A stretch of DNA of 64,000 nt, from assembly GCF_010183535.1 (NCBI RefSeq), contig NC_071331.1, positions 9,796,001 through 9,860,000 of the forward strand, written 5' to 3'. The translations under genes were made by a program, and so were the position numbers. Position 1 is the stretch's first letter. Each line of letters starts with the position of its first letter. A model generated the notes under the pieces. The model worked only from the letters and a program-made list of their open reading frames with translations. It searched no databases and was not told the DNA's origin. Positions 22,088 through 35,797 of this stretch are shown piece after piece. The DNA is from Caenorhabditis remanei. Lineage: Eukaryota > Nematoda > Chromadorea > Rhabditida > Rhabditidae.

Positions 22088-25000
22088 ATGTCGCGGGTGA
22101 TATTCTTATTGCTCTGCAGTCTATCGGCGGTCGCCGCGGTCTTCGAGTGCAGTTCCCACGAGACGACCGCTTTCGTCCGTATCCCTCGCGCCCGTCTCGA
22201 CGGAACCCCAGTCGTCATTTCTACCGCAGGTTAGTAGTCGGGCGCCTTCTAATTGACCTAGTTTTCTGACGCCGAAGACAGTTTTCTCCCGTTGGAAAGG
22301 AGGGGAGAGAGTGGTTTCGATTTCCGATTTCTTTTTCGAGTGAAAACAAAATCATTGGGGGGAGAAGGGGAAGCAAAAGTTTTTGCTGTTTGACCTAGGG
22401 TATGGGATTAGGAAAAAGAGAAAGGGGAACTGTGATCGAGAAGATAAGGAGATGATAGATAACGATCTAACCTAACCCACAAAAATTACGAAAGCGATAT
22501 CACAAAGCTTTTTTATGCTTTATGAATTTTTGGAAACAGAAATTTCAGCTTTCGAATAAGTTTTAAAAAAACGCCTGAGTTTTCAAAAAGTGAATATTTC
22601 TGAAAATAGAAGGTTGACATTGCAAACTTTCTTTAGGTGATGAAAATATGAGCAATTCGAAACCGGAAAATTTTTACCCCAGGCATGACAATTAGTAGAA
22701 AAATTTGTTCACGGATAAATCTTTCACTTGGTTTCAAAACGTCTCATTTTAAACCGTCTTAGAACCAATTGAACGGCGAAGAATATATAAGAGAGACAAT
22801 TAATTGGCTACTCAATCATGACAGAAAACATAACGAGATTATGAAAGTTTACTGTAACGGTACTTTATCTTCATTGCTCAAATATTTTGAAAGTCGTTAT
22901 AGCTTTTTTTGATTTTGTAGCCATCCTTACACTAAAGAACTTTTAAATGACTGAAATTCTCGGTTGTGAGTCTTTCGCTTACAGTTTCTGGAATATGTGA
23001 TAACTTGAGTTTTGTGAACTAAACTTTATTCAACACTAAATGACAAAAAAGGGACCGCTTCGAAACCGGAAGTATTTCCAACTGGCACATTTCTGCAAGA
23101 GACATGAAAAACTAGAAGAATAGTGGGATACGTGGCAACCCAAGATAATTAGTTAAATGCAAATACGAACCAGTTCATACAACAAACATAATGAGATTAT
23201 GAAAGTTTACTGTAACGGTACTTCATCTTCAACGCTCAAGTTTTTTTTTGAAAGTCGTTTTTTTCTAAGTAAGATAACTTTAGTTTTGCCATTTATTTTT
23301 GCGATCCACATGACGAATGTCTCATCTGATTTCGAATCGTTCAGTTTTGAAACAACCCGATGCTCTTAAAATCACTAGAATGAAAAAGAAATAGCCAACA
23401 GGATAAGCGAACCAGTTCATACAGCAAACATAACCAGATTTTGAAAATTTACTGTTACGGTACTTCATCTTTAATGCTCAAATCTTTTGAAAGTCGTTTG
23501 ACGATCTTTACAATTAGATTCTGAAATTATGATAACTTTAGTTTTACCATTTATTTTTGCGATCCAGGTATCGAATTTCCCGGAACCTTTTGAAACGACC
23601 CGAAACCTTTAAAAACTAAAGGGGCAAACAAAAAACAGAGAAAATTATGGCGAGTCTGGCTCAAACATAATATAAAACATAACGAGATTACGAAAATTTA
23701 CTGTAACGGTACTTTATCTTCAGTGTTCAAAATTTTTGGAAGTCGTTATGTTCGTGGCCGTATGTTTTGACTTTCGATAGCGCATCTTCATTTTTGTGGT
23801 TTCAGAAAATTCGTATACATACAGTGCGCGTCATAAAGATAGCCCCCCTTGCGATTATGTCAGATCTGGCTCAGCCGTAAGTTTTCATGAAAAATGGGTA
23901 ACATCATTCGATTCCTCGTGCGAAATAACCCCTGGGCGCAAAGTTTTATGGATCTCCTACAAAAACTACGGGTACACCATCGAAAACTTGAAAAATAGGC
24001 CGCGTCATAAAGATAGCCCCCCTTGAGAATTTTCAATTTCTCCATGATTTTTTTTTCCGTTTTTTCACTTAAAAACGTTTTCAATCAATAAAATTCGCAA
24101 TTTTAACAGCGTTATCTTATTTTTCTCCATACTTTTACATCAAAAATTCTACTTTGAAGAGCCAGTTTATGCTAAAAAATCCAAAAATCGGGATTTTTGA
24201 AGAAAACGATCGTAATTCGCATTTCAAATAGAGGGAGCAATATTTTTGCACGGTATTTTACTTTTTCGGTAGTAGTCTGATAATTTTCTTACTTTTGGCT
24301 GAAAAAAGCGGCTCTGAATGCTCAGAGGCCATCCCAATGTGAAGGAAATTCACTTAGGAAGATGGTTTTGAGCTTCTTCAAGATGAAGAACGTCTGAGAA
24401 TCTGTTTTTGAAGTGGAATCTTTTTGAGAATGATTTAAATAAACTTTTGTTATGTCACTAAGACATTTCTAAGAGACCTTACCAGGTTACAGATAAGTAC
24501 TAGCAATAGAAATCATGGTCAAGTTATTTTCACAAAGGAATATTGTGTTCTCGAATCAATAGTAAGTTTAAGAGATTTAAAATTATTCGAAATGAGTGAA
24601 AAGCCTTCAAACAAAAACAATGTTCGTAGTTTCTTTTCAAAAAGTTGTCTACTCATCGTTAAACTCACGATATCCAGTGTTAACAAAGATTTGAGACACT
24701 GGATCATGATTTGAAAGACTAGTACTTGTTACTAATTGGTCGAAGTAGTTCAGCTATGTCTTGGTAATAACATGAAACTTGATTCTACTATTTCTTTCAA
24801 AAACTATACCATAAAAACAGATTCTCAGACGTTCTTCATCTTGAAGAAGCTCAAAACCATCTTCCTAAGTGAATTTCCTTCCCATTGGGATGGCCTCTGA
24901 GCATTCAGATCCGCTTTTTTCAGCCAAAAGTAAGATAAAATTATCAGACAAGTACCGAAAAAAGTAAAATACCGTGCAAAAATGTTGCTCCCTCTATTTG

Positions 25001-28000
25001 AAATGCGAATTACGATAGTTTTCCTCAAAAATCCCGATTTTTGGATTTTTTAGCATAAACTGGCTCTTCAAAGTAGAATTTTTGATGTAAAAGTATGGAG
25101 AAAAATAAGATAACGCTGTTAAAATTGCGAATTTCATTGATTGAAAACGTTTTTAAGTGAAAAAACGGAAAAAAATCATGGAGAAATTGAAAATTCTCAA
25201 GGGGGGCTATCTTTATGACGCGGCCTATTTTTCAAGTTTTCAATGGTGTATCCGTAGTTTTTGTAGGAGATCCATAAAACTTTGCGCCCAGGGGTTATTT
25301 CGCACGAGGAATCGAATGCTGTTACCCATTTTTCATGAAAACTTACGGCTGAGCCAGATCTGACATAATCGCAAGGGGGGCTATCTTTATGACGCGCACT
25401 GTAGTCTCCTAAAACTTAGAATACAGTTAGCAATTGAAAATCCTTTTTCCTTTTCCAGGACACGACTTGACATGCGCCCAATACTGCAGAAACAACATCG
25501 AGCCAACCACCGGAGCCCAACGTGTGTGCGCCTCGTTCAACTTCGACGGTCGTGAGACGTGCTACTTCTTCGACGACGCTGCCACCCCAGCTGGAACCTC
25601 CCAACTCACCGCTAACCCATCCGCCAACAACTTCTACTATGAGAAGACCTGTATTCCAAATGTGTCTGCTCATGAGGCCTGTACCTACAGATCATTCTCA
25701 TTCGAGCGCGCTCGCAACACCCAATTGGAAGGATTCGTGAAGAAATCAGTGACCGTGAAGAACCGTGAGCACTGCTTGTCCGCCTGCTTGAAGGAGAAGG
25801 AGTTCGTGTGCAAGTCTGTCAACTTCCACTACGAAAACAGTCTCTGCGAGTTGTCCGTCGAGGATAAGAGATCCAAGCCAACCCACGTCCGTATGTCCGA
25901 AGGAGTCGACTACTATGATAACAACTGTCTCTCCCGTCAAAACCGTTGTGGACCATCCGGAGGAAACTTGGTATTCGTCAAGACCACCAACTTTGAAATC
26001 CGTTATTACGACCATACCCAATCCGTTGAGGCCCAAGAGTCGTATTGCCTCCAGAAGTGCTTAGATTCCCTCAACACCTTCTGTCGTTCCGTCGAGTTCA
26101 ATCCAAAGGAGAAGAATTGTATTGTCTCCGATGAGGACACGTTCTCGCGTGCCGATCAACAAGGACAGGTCGTCGGAAAGGACTACTACGAGCCAATTTG
26201 TGTTGCTGGTAAGAAAGGGATCAGTGATCCGGATGGTTTAGTATTTGTACGTTTACAGCCGATTTGTCGTCGTCGACATGTCGTCAACAAGCCGCTTTCG
26301 AACGATTCATCGGTTCTTCTATTGAGGGAGAAGTTGTCGCATCGGCTCAAGGAGTTACCATCTCGGATTGTATATCTCTTTGCTTCCAGGTAATTACACA
26401 AAATATTTCTACAGCACGATCAGATTAGCCGATTGCTACCATATTTTTTTGACCTACTGAAACAGTACTTTTTCAGAACCTCAACTGCAAATCCATCAAC
26501 TACGACCGTACCGCCTCTTCCTGCTTCATCTACGCCGTCGGTCGCCAGGATGCCAACATCAAGGCCAACCCATCAATGGACTACTACGAGTTCAACTGTG
26601 AGTCCCAATTCGGAGGAATGGCTCTCTGCACCAACGAGGGAATCCGATTCATCGTCAACACCAAGGAGCCGTACACAGGAGCCATCTACGCCGCCGAGAG
26701 ATTCTCCACCTGCTCCCAAGTCGTCGAGAACGCCAAACAAATCTCCATCACTTTCCCACCACCAACTGTCACCTCGGATTGCGGAACTGTTATCCGTGAC
26801 GGAAAGATGGAGGCTCTTGTTGTTGTCTCTTTGGATGGTGTCCTCCCACATCAAGTCACCACTGAATGGGATCGATTCTACCGTGTCTCGTGTGACGTCT
26901 CTATGGATAAGATGGTCAAGGAAGGGTCCGTTGTTGTCACCACAATCTATGAGGCTTCCTCTCAAAACACCACTGTCTTGGATGTCGCCACTCCACCACC
27001 AGTCACTGCTGAACTCCAAATCCTTAACCAACTTGAGGAGCCACTTCACAAGGCTTCTATCGGAGATCCACTTCTTTTGGTTATCACTTCTGAGCAAGCT
27101 GGACCACACAATATGATGGTGACTGAGTGCACTGCTACTCGTGTCGGAGGATTCGGAGACACTGTTCCATTCACCCTCATTGAGAATGGATGCCCAAGAT
27201 ATCCAGCTTTGGTTGGACCAGTTGAGCAAGACTTCGACAAGAACCGCCTGAAATCCGACCTCCGCGCATTCCGATTGGATGGATCTTACGATGTCCAAAT
27301 TGTGTGCTCCATCATGTTCTGTGCCGGACCAAATGGATGTCCAGTATCAAACTGCTTGGATTCTGGAACCAATGAGTTGTTCATGTCACATGGAAGAAAG
27401 AAGAGATCCGCTGATATGGAGGCTGGAGAGACCGAGGAGAAGTTGTCGGCTATCATCAGAGTTTTCGCAAAGGGAGAGGAGAATGAGGAGGAGATGGAAA
27501 TGGGAAATAACACAATGATGACTAGGTGAGTGGTGTTATATGATTGATTTAAGAATTAGTGGCTCAAATTAACAAAAAAACTATGAGTCATTCATAAAAT
27601 AGACACGCTGAAACACAAAACCTTTTTTGTTTTGTCCATACTTTTCGATTAATTCTCGAGCTTCAGGGATACATACTGGAATCTTTAAAATAACGACGGT
27701 AGTGGCATCATTAACAAGATTTTATCACGATATAAGAAATTATTTTGCAACAGTGATAAAAGTAATTTCAGTTACTTAATCTAATATTTCTGTTTCACCT
27801 AGTGCTTTAGAAACAAAATATGTTGTGCATTTATTCAGTTCGCCATTCTCCTGAGCAAGCCTAAATTTAAATTTTCAGCCTCACCGACGCCACCGACCTT
27901 CTCTGCATTTCGGAGCCATTCTTCGTCAGCTCCGTCGTCTCGCTCTCAGTTCTTTGCTTTGCTCTTTCTGCCATTATTGCCATCTGGGGATGCCATTCAC

Positions 28001-28035
28001 TTCACTCGACACCAGCTAAACAAGTCGCTGCTTAA
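22088..28035 (+). CDS. noah-2: PAN and ZP domain apical extracellular matrix protein, NOAH-2-like
   Basis: Five exons (22088-22229, 25459-26208, 26259-26389, 26477-27525, 27879-28035) with GT-AG introns encode 742 residues. Residues 1-17 form a signal peptide. Four PAN (apple) modules follow, roughly C21-C112, C122-C204, C211-C295 and C305-C382, each closing with a Y-Y-x5-C type motif such as DYYEFNC. A ZP domain spans about 392-640. A furin-type site RKKR is at 648-651, a transmembrane helix at about 705-727, and the cytoplasmic tail is short. This order matches the NompA/NOAH family, whose nematode members act in the cuticle and apical matrix during elongation and moulting; furin cleavage would release the ectodomain. 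The length is close to my memory of C. elegans NOAH-2 and clearly shorter than NOAH-1, hence the symbol. The 50-base intron 2 stays open in frame but would replace conserved PAN residues if retained. Intron 1 holds a 1.58-kb foldback element. Codon use is biased as in a well-expressed gene. Confidence 0.85.
23822..25401. mobile_element. 1.58-kb Tc1-like foldback element in noah-2 intron 1
   Basis: Flanked by TA on both sides and ended by CAGTGCGCGTCATAAAGATA and its complement. The arms are about 590 bp each (23822-24411 and 24812-25401) and nearly identical; the loop is about 400 bp. Each arm has a second copy of GCGTCATAAAGATAGC 174 bases inside the first. There is no transposase frame. The TA target and CAGTG start fit Tc1/mariner ends. 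It lies wholly within the intron and leaves the splice sites intact. Confidence 0.9.
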
Positions 28036-28295
28036 TTCTTTTTCTATCAGATACTAGATTCCATCCTATGTTCTCCTCATTCCCCAAATCTCTTTCACGT
28101 TTTGTTCGTAATAACTTGTTCTAATAATAAGATCCCCTCCATTTTTGACACTACCATCATCACAACCAAATAATACTTGCACTTCCTATGGGTTGTCTTC
28201 TCCCACAAAACACTTTAATTTTACGTTTTTCTCCTCTTCTCTTTAATATTATTTTGAACGTTTTGTTGAAAAGTTGATTTTCAAAAATAAAACTG
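28036..28295 (+). terminator. noah-2 3' UTR and polyadenylation signal
   Basis: A T/C-rich 3' UTR follows the TAA. The signal AATAAA is at 28286-28291, followed by a T-rich stretch. No second gene starts within the few hundred bases after it, so no operon is evident downstream. Confidence 0.7.
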
Positions 28296-28766
28296 TTTTT
28301 CTGAATCTTTTTTTCATCGGTCAAAATCAGTAGTCATCTTGCATTTAGCAATATGAGCTTAGAAAACTCTAATAACTCACCCAAGGTGAAACTGTAATTA
28401 TAGTTATTCATTACTTGTCTTTTTTGATCTGGTTATTCGTGAAACATTTTCAAATTTATCCTCAAAAATTGAATCAGCATTGAAAAAATCAAAACATTTG
28501 GTTTTTACGCACTTGATGAAACTAAAGGTTTTGATTAGAATTTGAATGCGCTAGTGTTAGGAGAACTCCATTTTTTTCGATTGTTGTTTCATGCAGGTTT
28601 ATTGTGAAGTGTCTTTGAATGCTTGCCGGTAAACTTAAATTCCTGGAAATTCATAAACTTTCCGATTCGAATTTTACGTTTGAAATCCGATCTACCCGCT
28701 CATTCCTGTGTATTAAGATCATCTTCCTGTATAGTAAATGAAAAATAAATATTTAGTTTGGTTTTG

Positions 28767-29087
28767 CACAGGGTCTAGGGTTGAGTAGTGAAATCGTATG
28801 CGCTCCACTAGACATTGGCGGCAAATTCAAATTTTAATTTTTGCAATTCGTTGTTTCACTGTGGCATTTTGATACGTAGCTTAATCGACCAGTTTTTGAG
28901 CCGATTTATGCCAGTTTTCCCGCATTTTTGGCCAGTTTTTCGACCGTCGCGCGTCTTTTCGAGATCAATTCTATTGAAAACATAGATAAAATTTTTAAAC
29001 ATAAAATTTATTTTGAATTTCGCGCTAAAATTTCAGCTGATTTCAGCGGAGCGCGTTTATTTTCACTACTCATCCTGAGACCCTGTG
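28767..29087. mobile_element. 321-bp hAT-like MITE
   Basis: Inverted ends, CACAGGGTCT with GAGTAGTGAAA just inside, and the complement at 29062-29087. GTTTTG directly precedes and follows the element; the repeat can be read as 8-bp TGGTTTTG if the right boundary is set two bases inward. CAGGG-type ends and an 8-bp TSD fit hAT. No coding frame. Confidence 0.75.
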
Positions 29088-29236
29088 GTTTTGGTAGACT
29101 TCATGAAACTGGAAGTTTTCACTATTAACCGGTAGTTGGGGACTGCTGCCTCGACTCGGCCACCGGAGGTTAAGAATATGCTTGCTCGATTTACGCAGGA
29201 AAAATAAATTGCTCTTCACCTATTCCGTTAAAGCAT

Positions 29237-29475
29237 ACTTGTCAACCGGGCCGAGCCGGGCTTTCTTGAATAACTTTTTTCAAAAATTGTACGAGGTTGG
29301 ATGATAGCACAAAAGATAGGTATTTTGAATTGTCATCCATTAAATATAATATCAATTTATCAAAAATCTTGCCACGGGGCCGAAGACTGTATTGGCTATC
29401 ATCCACCCTCGTACGGTGTTTTTGAAAAAAGTTATTCAAGAAAAACCGTCGGCCCGGCTCGGCCCGGTTGAAGAG
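29237..29475. mobile_element. GGCCCG-ended foldback element
   Basis: CAACCGGGCCGAGCCGGG at the left pairs with its complement at the right. Inside, about 55 bases of AT-rich arm also pair (GAATAACTTTTTTCAAAAA). It starts CATACTTG like the element at 43146, but the outermost right bases and any TSD are degraded. Confidence 0.75.
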
Positions 29476-29479
29476 TAGA

Positions 29480-32400
29480 GCCTATGTTCAGCGATCAATA
29501 GTTATCAACGTGTAATAAATTGAATGCGCTAGTCAATTTTGGAGAACTGTAATTTTTCGAGTACTGTTTCAGATCGGTTTATTCTAGCATGACTTTTCAT
29601 AATCATCAATTAGTGAAGTACTTAATAAATTCGGTGTTCGCCTTGTAAAACCATTTTAAAATTGAAAGTTTTCATTTTGATAATTACAATAAATAATGTG
29701 TTTCGGTACAACACTTATGTAGTTGGAATTACAATGAGACTGTTGCGGCACCTTTCAAATCGCTCGACTAGGTTTTTCTATAATATACATTACAAATTTT
29801 TTTTGTGTTTTATAACATACCAATTTGAAACAGGGCTTGAAGAGTTTCAGTATTTCTAAAGGTATCAGCCAATAGTATCGGCCAATAGTTTCAAAAAATT
29901 CAGTTCCAAAAAGTCTAAAAATACCCTCCTTTTATTTGCCCATTATTGTTGTCATTGTCCAGTTTGAGCCTCATTAATGCCACATTTTTCTTCCGATAAA
30001 AGATGTGTTGTGAAAAAGTCTCGTCAGTGAAACATCATAGACAAGTTTTGTTTTCATGATCAACAAGAAACGGAGAATAAGATTTTCAGTTTTGGTGTGT
30101 TTGGTTTTAGTTTGTGAAGAGTAAAGAAGTGTTTCTTTTTGCAACTCTTTTACCTGTGAGATGATTTTCAAATGTTGCTGAAACATATTTAAAGATTGTC
30201 ACATACATATCAGCTACTTTTTTTCCCAAACGATTTCATATTTTTTGTTCAATTTTAGCGAATTCTTCGGACCACGAAGAGCAAATACCAAAAAATAAAT
30301 ACAGAAGCCAAAATACAAATTATTTGCATGAAACAGAATAAACAGACGAACGAAAATCGCTGTAGAATCAACTGAATCTTACATTTAGAGTGGGTGAGAG
30401 GAAACAGGTCAAGATTTAATTGATTATAGACTATACATAATTATTGAAATAGCAAATTTGACAAGATAAATACTTTTTTTCAAAGATTTTGTATAAATTA
30501 AAATACAAAAAGTATGACGTTGATTATTAACACAATAAGCTATTCTCAAAGATAATAATAAATCCCGTTAAAACTGTTAGAAACTTTCTGTTTCACAAAT
30601 TTCATAAAAATTCAAACCAATATGTCTGGGAAGTATGATCTCACAACACTTACAAGTTTCAGTTGGAAACTGCTCAAAAAAGTGAACTTCAATGAGAATG
30701 GTTTTCTATCTCTGTTGAAACAAAAGTTTACAGAAATATCCCATTAGAACATTGTTATTTTCAAAGTATCTGAACCAATATAGAAAACTGGTGTAGCAAT
30801 AGATGAACCCAAAACGAATCAAGATGAGACAACGAAACTGAATATTTTATGGCGAAAATATTGGAAATTTCATTGTTTTCTTAAAACTTCTTGTCATTTA
30901 AAACCTATTGACCTAATGTCGCAGCAATTCCAAAAAAAGTGAATCACTTAAAGAAATTTTTCTGAAACAGTTCTTGATAGATTGCTTTTTATAGTTTGAC
31001 TGAGTAAGTCTGTTGTATTTCATTCACACTTTAAATATATTCTCATAAACGACAAATAATATTTTTACCCTTTTTTCATTCATAAATTATTGTATTGAAA
31101 CATTTACAATATGAGCAAGAATACAATGCAGAGAAAATAATTCATTCAGCGGTTCTTTACTTCAAGAATCTCAAGATCCAGATTAAGGAAATCTAGTAAA
31201 TACCCTAATTTTGAGAGCCTAGCACTTGACGTTCATGATAGATGACTGAAAACGATTCGGCCATTTTGTTCAAGATGTTCAGAACTATCATGGTGCGGAA
31301 GCGTTACCCGTGATGATTCGAATTCTTTTTACTACGTGTCAGTTTAAATCATCACTTTTTTTAAAGGAAATCTGATAAATATCCTAATTTTGAGAGGAGT
31401 CAGAAGATTGCCGATACCCTCGAACAAACTTGGTGTTAGAGCAGATCGTATTTTAAGACCACCTAAAACGGCAATGCAGAATATAGTCAAAACACATTTG
31501 TGATTTCATTCATTAAGAGCATTTCTTCGGTATGTTTTCTCAGGTTCTGCTACATTATAATGATGTTCTGAGCAAAGCGATTCTCAACAAGACGCGTTAG
31601 TGCTAGTACGAGCCGATTTTCAACTTATTACCGAGAAAAAGTCAGACTTCAAACACACCTGAAACCGAATAAAAATACGTGCAGAACTATGACCCCCTAA
31701 TAGCTAAACCCCCTTGAGATGCCTTGACGACATTGGAAGATATTCCATTATAGCATGACTGGGAAATATCTACGTTCATCTTAGAAAAGTCTTCTCGGAT
31801 TAGAAAAAGTTAATTGATTATGTATCATGATGCCCGTGAAACTGAAAAACTTTCCTTCATTACAGATATTGCCAGGTTGACATAATGTTTCAATACATAT
31901 GGAATCATACCGATGACCTTCAAGTCGGATCGTTATTAGAAATGTTGAAAAAATGTTAAATTGTAAAAATTCACTGATGAGCAAATGTTGGAAAACAAGC
32001 GTTACCTGAAACGAAACAGGCTTCAATGATTAAACGTGGGGAATTCTTCTAATAACTACAAACCTGCATAGAAACTGTGATTCTTCCAATTTTCACAAAT
32101 TATTTTCAGACAACCGAAATGGTTCTTATTGTAAAATGTTTAAATAGTGAAAGTTAACAACTTTATTAGAAGATCAATCAGCAATCTACAATATACATGT
32201 ATCACCGACCAAACCATGTTCCTAACAAAAATCACATAATCTTTAAAGGTGAAACAATCAACAAATTGTTCCTCTTCGAGGGAGATGGTGAAATGAGGAT
32301 GAGACATTGCCAAGGGATATCATATTTTGACCCCAAAACAAACATAACGATCTACTCGTTGTGTGGCAATAAAATTCAAATTTTTTTGGCGGGAAACTAA

Positions 32401-32540
32401 AACTCAAATAGAAAAATTCCAAACATTGACCGCATCTAAGTTTTCATATATACTAAAAACATAATTTAGCTTCAGTTTCTAAAGTTATAGATGAATGGAC
32501 TAATGAATGTTTCGGCATGAACCATTTTTGACGGATTTTG
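29480..32540. other. Three kilobases of AT-rich non-coding DNA
   Basis: No exon with protein-like composition, RNA gene or inverted-repeat element is visible. A short imperfect direct repeat with CCTAATTTTGAGAG occurs at about 31200 and 31380. Copies of the octamer TGAAACAG are scattered through it. Confidence 0.5.
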
Positions 32541-32552
32541 AGTGGTGATCAT

Positions 32553-32845
32553 CAGGGTTGGGAAATTCCGGGCCGACTCCTCAACTTCAGCCCGGCCCAG
32601 CCCGTCCCGGCCCGGCCCGGGCTGGCCCGGCTTCAAAAATGTGCACAATTTTTCCACAATTTTTATAAAAAAAGTAGTCGAAATTCTTGTACGCTTCAGT
32701 TTTTATCGGTTTTCGACGTTTTTTGCAAAAAATCAAAAAAATTTTCAACAAATTTTCAACAATATTCAAATTTCTACAGGAGCCGGGCCGAGGAAAATTT
32801 TTTCAGTCGGCCCGGCCCGGCCCGGCCCGGAATTTCCCAACCATG
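32553..32845. mobile_element. 293-bp hAT-like element with GGCCCG repeats
   Basis: A perfect 8-bp TSD GTGATCAT (32545-32552 and 32846-32853). The ends are CAGGGTTGGGAAATTCC and, reversed, CATGGTTGGGAAATTCC. GGCCCG clusters lie inside both ends. The interior is AT-rich and does not code. Confidence 0.88.
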
Positions 32846-32853
32846 GTGATCAT

Positions 32854-33859
32854 ACAGTCTTTGCGAGACATATGTGGATCCGGTCGTTGGGAACAGGCTT
32901 GTTCGGAAAAAAGTCGGAAAAAGTCGGAAAAAACTTGTGTAACTTTGCGCACTCAATTTCTCAGAATCAGTCGCTTATCTATAATTGTAGATATTAACGA
33001 GTTGAACACTTCCACACTTTATTTACCGTTTTCAGTCGCGTTTATAAGTAGTTATAAAACTTTTTTCCGACTTTTTTTGGAAAAAATTCGGAAAAAAAAT
33101 TTCGGAAATAATCGTCATAACTCAAGGGGCAATTTTTTGATTCAGACAAAGTATGGCTAAAAATCAAAAACTCGGTCATGTACACCCAAAAGTAACACTC
33201 TTGAAATTTCCAAGTCATTCCCGGCGAAATTCATAAAATTTTCCGGACAAATCTGATTGGGAACAATATTTCGTTGCGTTTGATATATACAATTTAAAAC
33301 ATTATAATTTACAAAAACAACACAATTTTCTGTTTCAATTCAATCTTAAGAATCGAATTTTTGTTTCCACATTCGATGTGTCTTTAAAAAATCGATCTAA
33401 TGAAGAACTTTATTCTTGTTTTGTATGAATCACTTCACAAATAAAATGACGATTTCATTTTTGCGTTTTCAAAACTCTGAAACTGTTTCTGAAAACTTCA
33501 GAATTTCTTCTAATTCTGAATGATAGTCGAAAATTTGACTTTTTTGCGAAAAAATTCAAAAAATTTCAAAATTTGACTTTCGCGACAATTTGCCCGGGCC
33601 TTGACAACTATGCAATAATGTGAACCGCCTCTGATAAAAACTGCGCGAATCAGAGCATTCGAGCTGAGGTCTTTTGGGTGTAAAACTACGATTTTTTCTC
33701 TCTTAGTCAGTTCTATTTCGTACCAGTGTGGATTCAGGCAGTTATTAGTGTATATGGACTACTGTTGATAAAAATTTATATTAGAGAAATGGAATAAATG
33801 AAACAGAATCATTTTACAAGAAAAATTAAACATATATCTCGATAGTAACCTTCAACGTC
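32854..33859. other. Non-coding stretch with element fragments
   Basis: It includes an imperfect inverted pair of GTCGGAAAAA and TTCCGACTTTTT (about 32910 and 33065) and a scrap of GCCCGGGCC at about 33592. No gene is supported. Confidence 0.45.
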
Positions 33860-34730
33860 TGGATTGTCTTCATATTGCAGCAAATGATCGTCATCCATCA
33901 GGGACTCATTTGTATTCTCAAATGTTTCTCTGTCTTTGGTGTAAAATTGGAAACTGGTAGTTTTCTGTTTTAACAACATTGGAAGTCGTTTCGAAGTTTT
34001 GATGAATTGGTGTATGTGAGCTGGGGAAAAAATCTGAGAAGCTGCCGTAGAATGAGACATCAGAATAAAATTCAGTTAAATAAAGTTCATGATATATTCA
34101 AATTTTTTGGAAATTTCGAATTGGGGTATCTTGGTCATCTTCTTTAAAAAATACTCCGTTACAAATCTTCTAAAAAACATCTGCTCGAAATGGATCAGTT
34201 AGTTATCCACTCCTCTCTCCTAAGAATTTTGAATCGCAAAAAATAATTCATACAGAATTAAAATTTAGACTCCGGACGAATACCCAGTTCACTTACAAGT
34301 TTGCAGATCAATTCTCATTCCGAAACAGAATCTTGTATACATATGTTTGAATGTAAGCAAACTTCAAGTATCACACTTCATTGAGCATAATCTTGTCAAC
34401 TTGAAATGTTGAAAATGTTATTTATTTTTTCAGTGTTCTCAAAACAATTTTAGATAGCTGTAATCCGAGTTTATTACAACTTTATAAGTATTCTCCTCTT
34501 TGCTACAGTACTAATGAAAATTCGATCCGAATGTAACCAAGAAATAAATAAAAATACTGTTGCAGTATTTTGTTTTCAGAGTTTTCTTGAAAATTGAAGC
34601 AGTGGCTCGCGTATTTAAACAAAGAAATTACTGTCTTCGTATAAATTAATGTTTCTCTGAAAATTTTTAGTTTTCAAATTACTCTTATTGTAGGTCTCTT
34701 ATCTGTCTCTTCTAGTTCAACAATGCGATA
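33860..34730. repeat. Paralogous non-coding block, uninterrupted copy
   Basis: Matches 59180-59489 and then 62597-63455 in the same orientation (shared stretches include GTAAAATTGGAAACTGGT and ATACTGTTGCAGTAT). The other copy is split by a 3.1-kb composite transposon, a 191-bp hAT-like element and a hairpin, so this copy shows the empty sites. Confidence 0.8.
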
Positions 34731-35797
34731 CATTGTACAAAAAGTGATTATTCAAAAGAAAAACGTTCAGTTCTAACAAATCTTTATTTTACATTTTCTT
34801 TTTTCTTTTTTGCTGTGTATAACCTCAACAGTATCCCAGACTCCAAAAACCTGCAAGAAATATTATAGAAAGCCAATTTTTCGTCAGTACAAACGTTTCA
34901 CCAAAAAGGGAAAGACAATCCTGTTAAAAACCTTTTTGTGCTATTTTCATAAATCTCTCGTTTTAAAACATTTCAAATCCATCATCAAAACTGGAGTGTA
35001 GATTTCCAATTCATCTTCAACGACCTGAAATTACCATTGTAAGAATCTCCGCGACTACTGAATGAAATCAGCAAACGTATTTTTATTAAATTTTTAGATA
35101 AATAGAAAAGAAAAAATAATAACTTTTGATCAAAATGTGGATTTTTCGCTTCTAACATCTCGTGTTAAAATCGATATTTATGTTCTAAAGAAATTGCTGA
35201 AGGACCATCTGATTATGTATTTAATATCCTTACTTTTAGCTCCGCAAACATGAAGCGGCAGAATTTCGAAAATCACTCAACACGAAAAACTTCATGTTAA
35301 CAGGAGTATCTGAAACAGTTATTCTTTGAACTAATTTTATTAAAAGTTCGTTTTCAAAATTTTTACTGTTTTTGAAAATGTTTTTCTGAAATAAAGTGGT
35401 GTTGGCTCTAAAAATTACAAGTTTCGAGGAATTTTTGTTGACTCAGTCCAGACTATCAATTTTTTCTTCAGTATCAGTTAACAACAAAACTTTTTGAAAC
35501 TGTAACCTATTCGGCCTCCATTTTTTTTTTCAGAATTCTCAGCTCAACCCTGTTTTCAAGTATCAAATCTGTTCTTTAAATAATATCCTGCCGCCGTACC
35601 AAAAATTGATTTTTTTTTGACAGTATATCTATTAGATGATCATCTGCGGTTCGGAATTCGGACTCTCACAGATGTCAGATCGAAACCACAAAGTTTTGTT
35701 TTATTTTTATTTAAGGCAAAGATCATCGATGAAAATACACTCATGTCTTGGTGATTTTATCTATTTCTTGAAACTGATAATTTTTACTATAGGAATA
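34731..35797. other. Non-coding stretch
   Basis: No supported gene, RNA or repeat apart from scattered TGAAACAG octamers. Confidence 0.5.

Noticed and set aside
26209..26258. Reading noah-2 exon 2 straight through to 26393
   Set aside because: The frame stays open, but splicing out the 50-base GTAAGA...TTTACAG intron restores a fourth PAN module and its Cys, while read-through gives Arg-rich sequence and an early stop.
26573..27298. Long minus-strand frame opposite noah-2 exon 4
   Set aside because: It is a shadow of a biased coding exon. The plus strand carries the complete ZP domain.
32587..33160. Overlapping frames of 60-157 codons around 32.5-33.2 kb
   Set aside because: They are created by GGCCCG repeats, which lack stops in several frames. 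Residues are Pro/Arg/Gly-rich on one side and random on the other.
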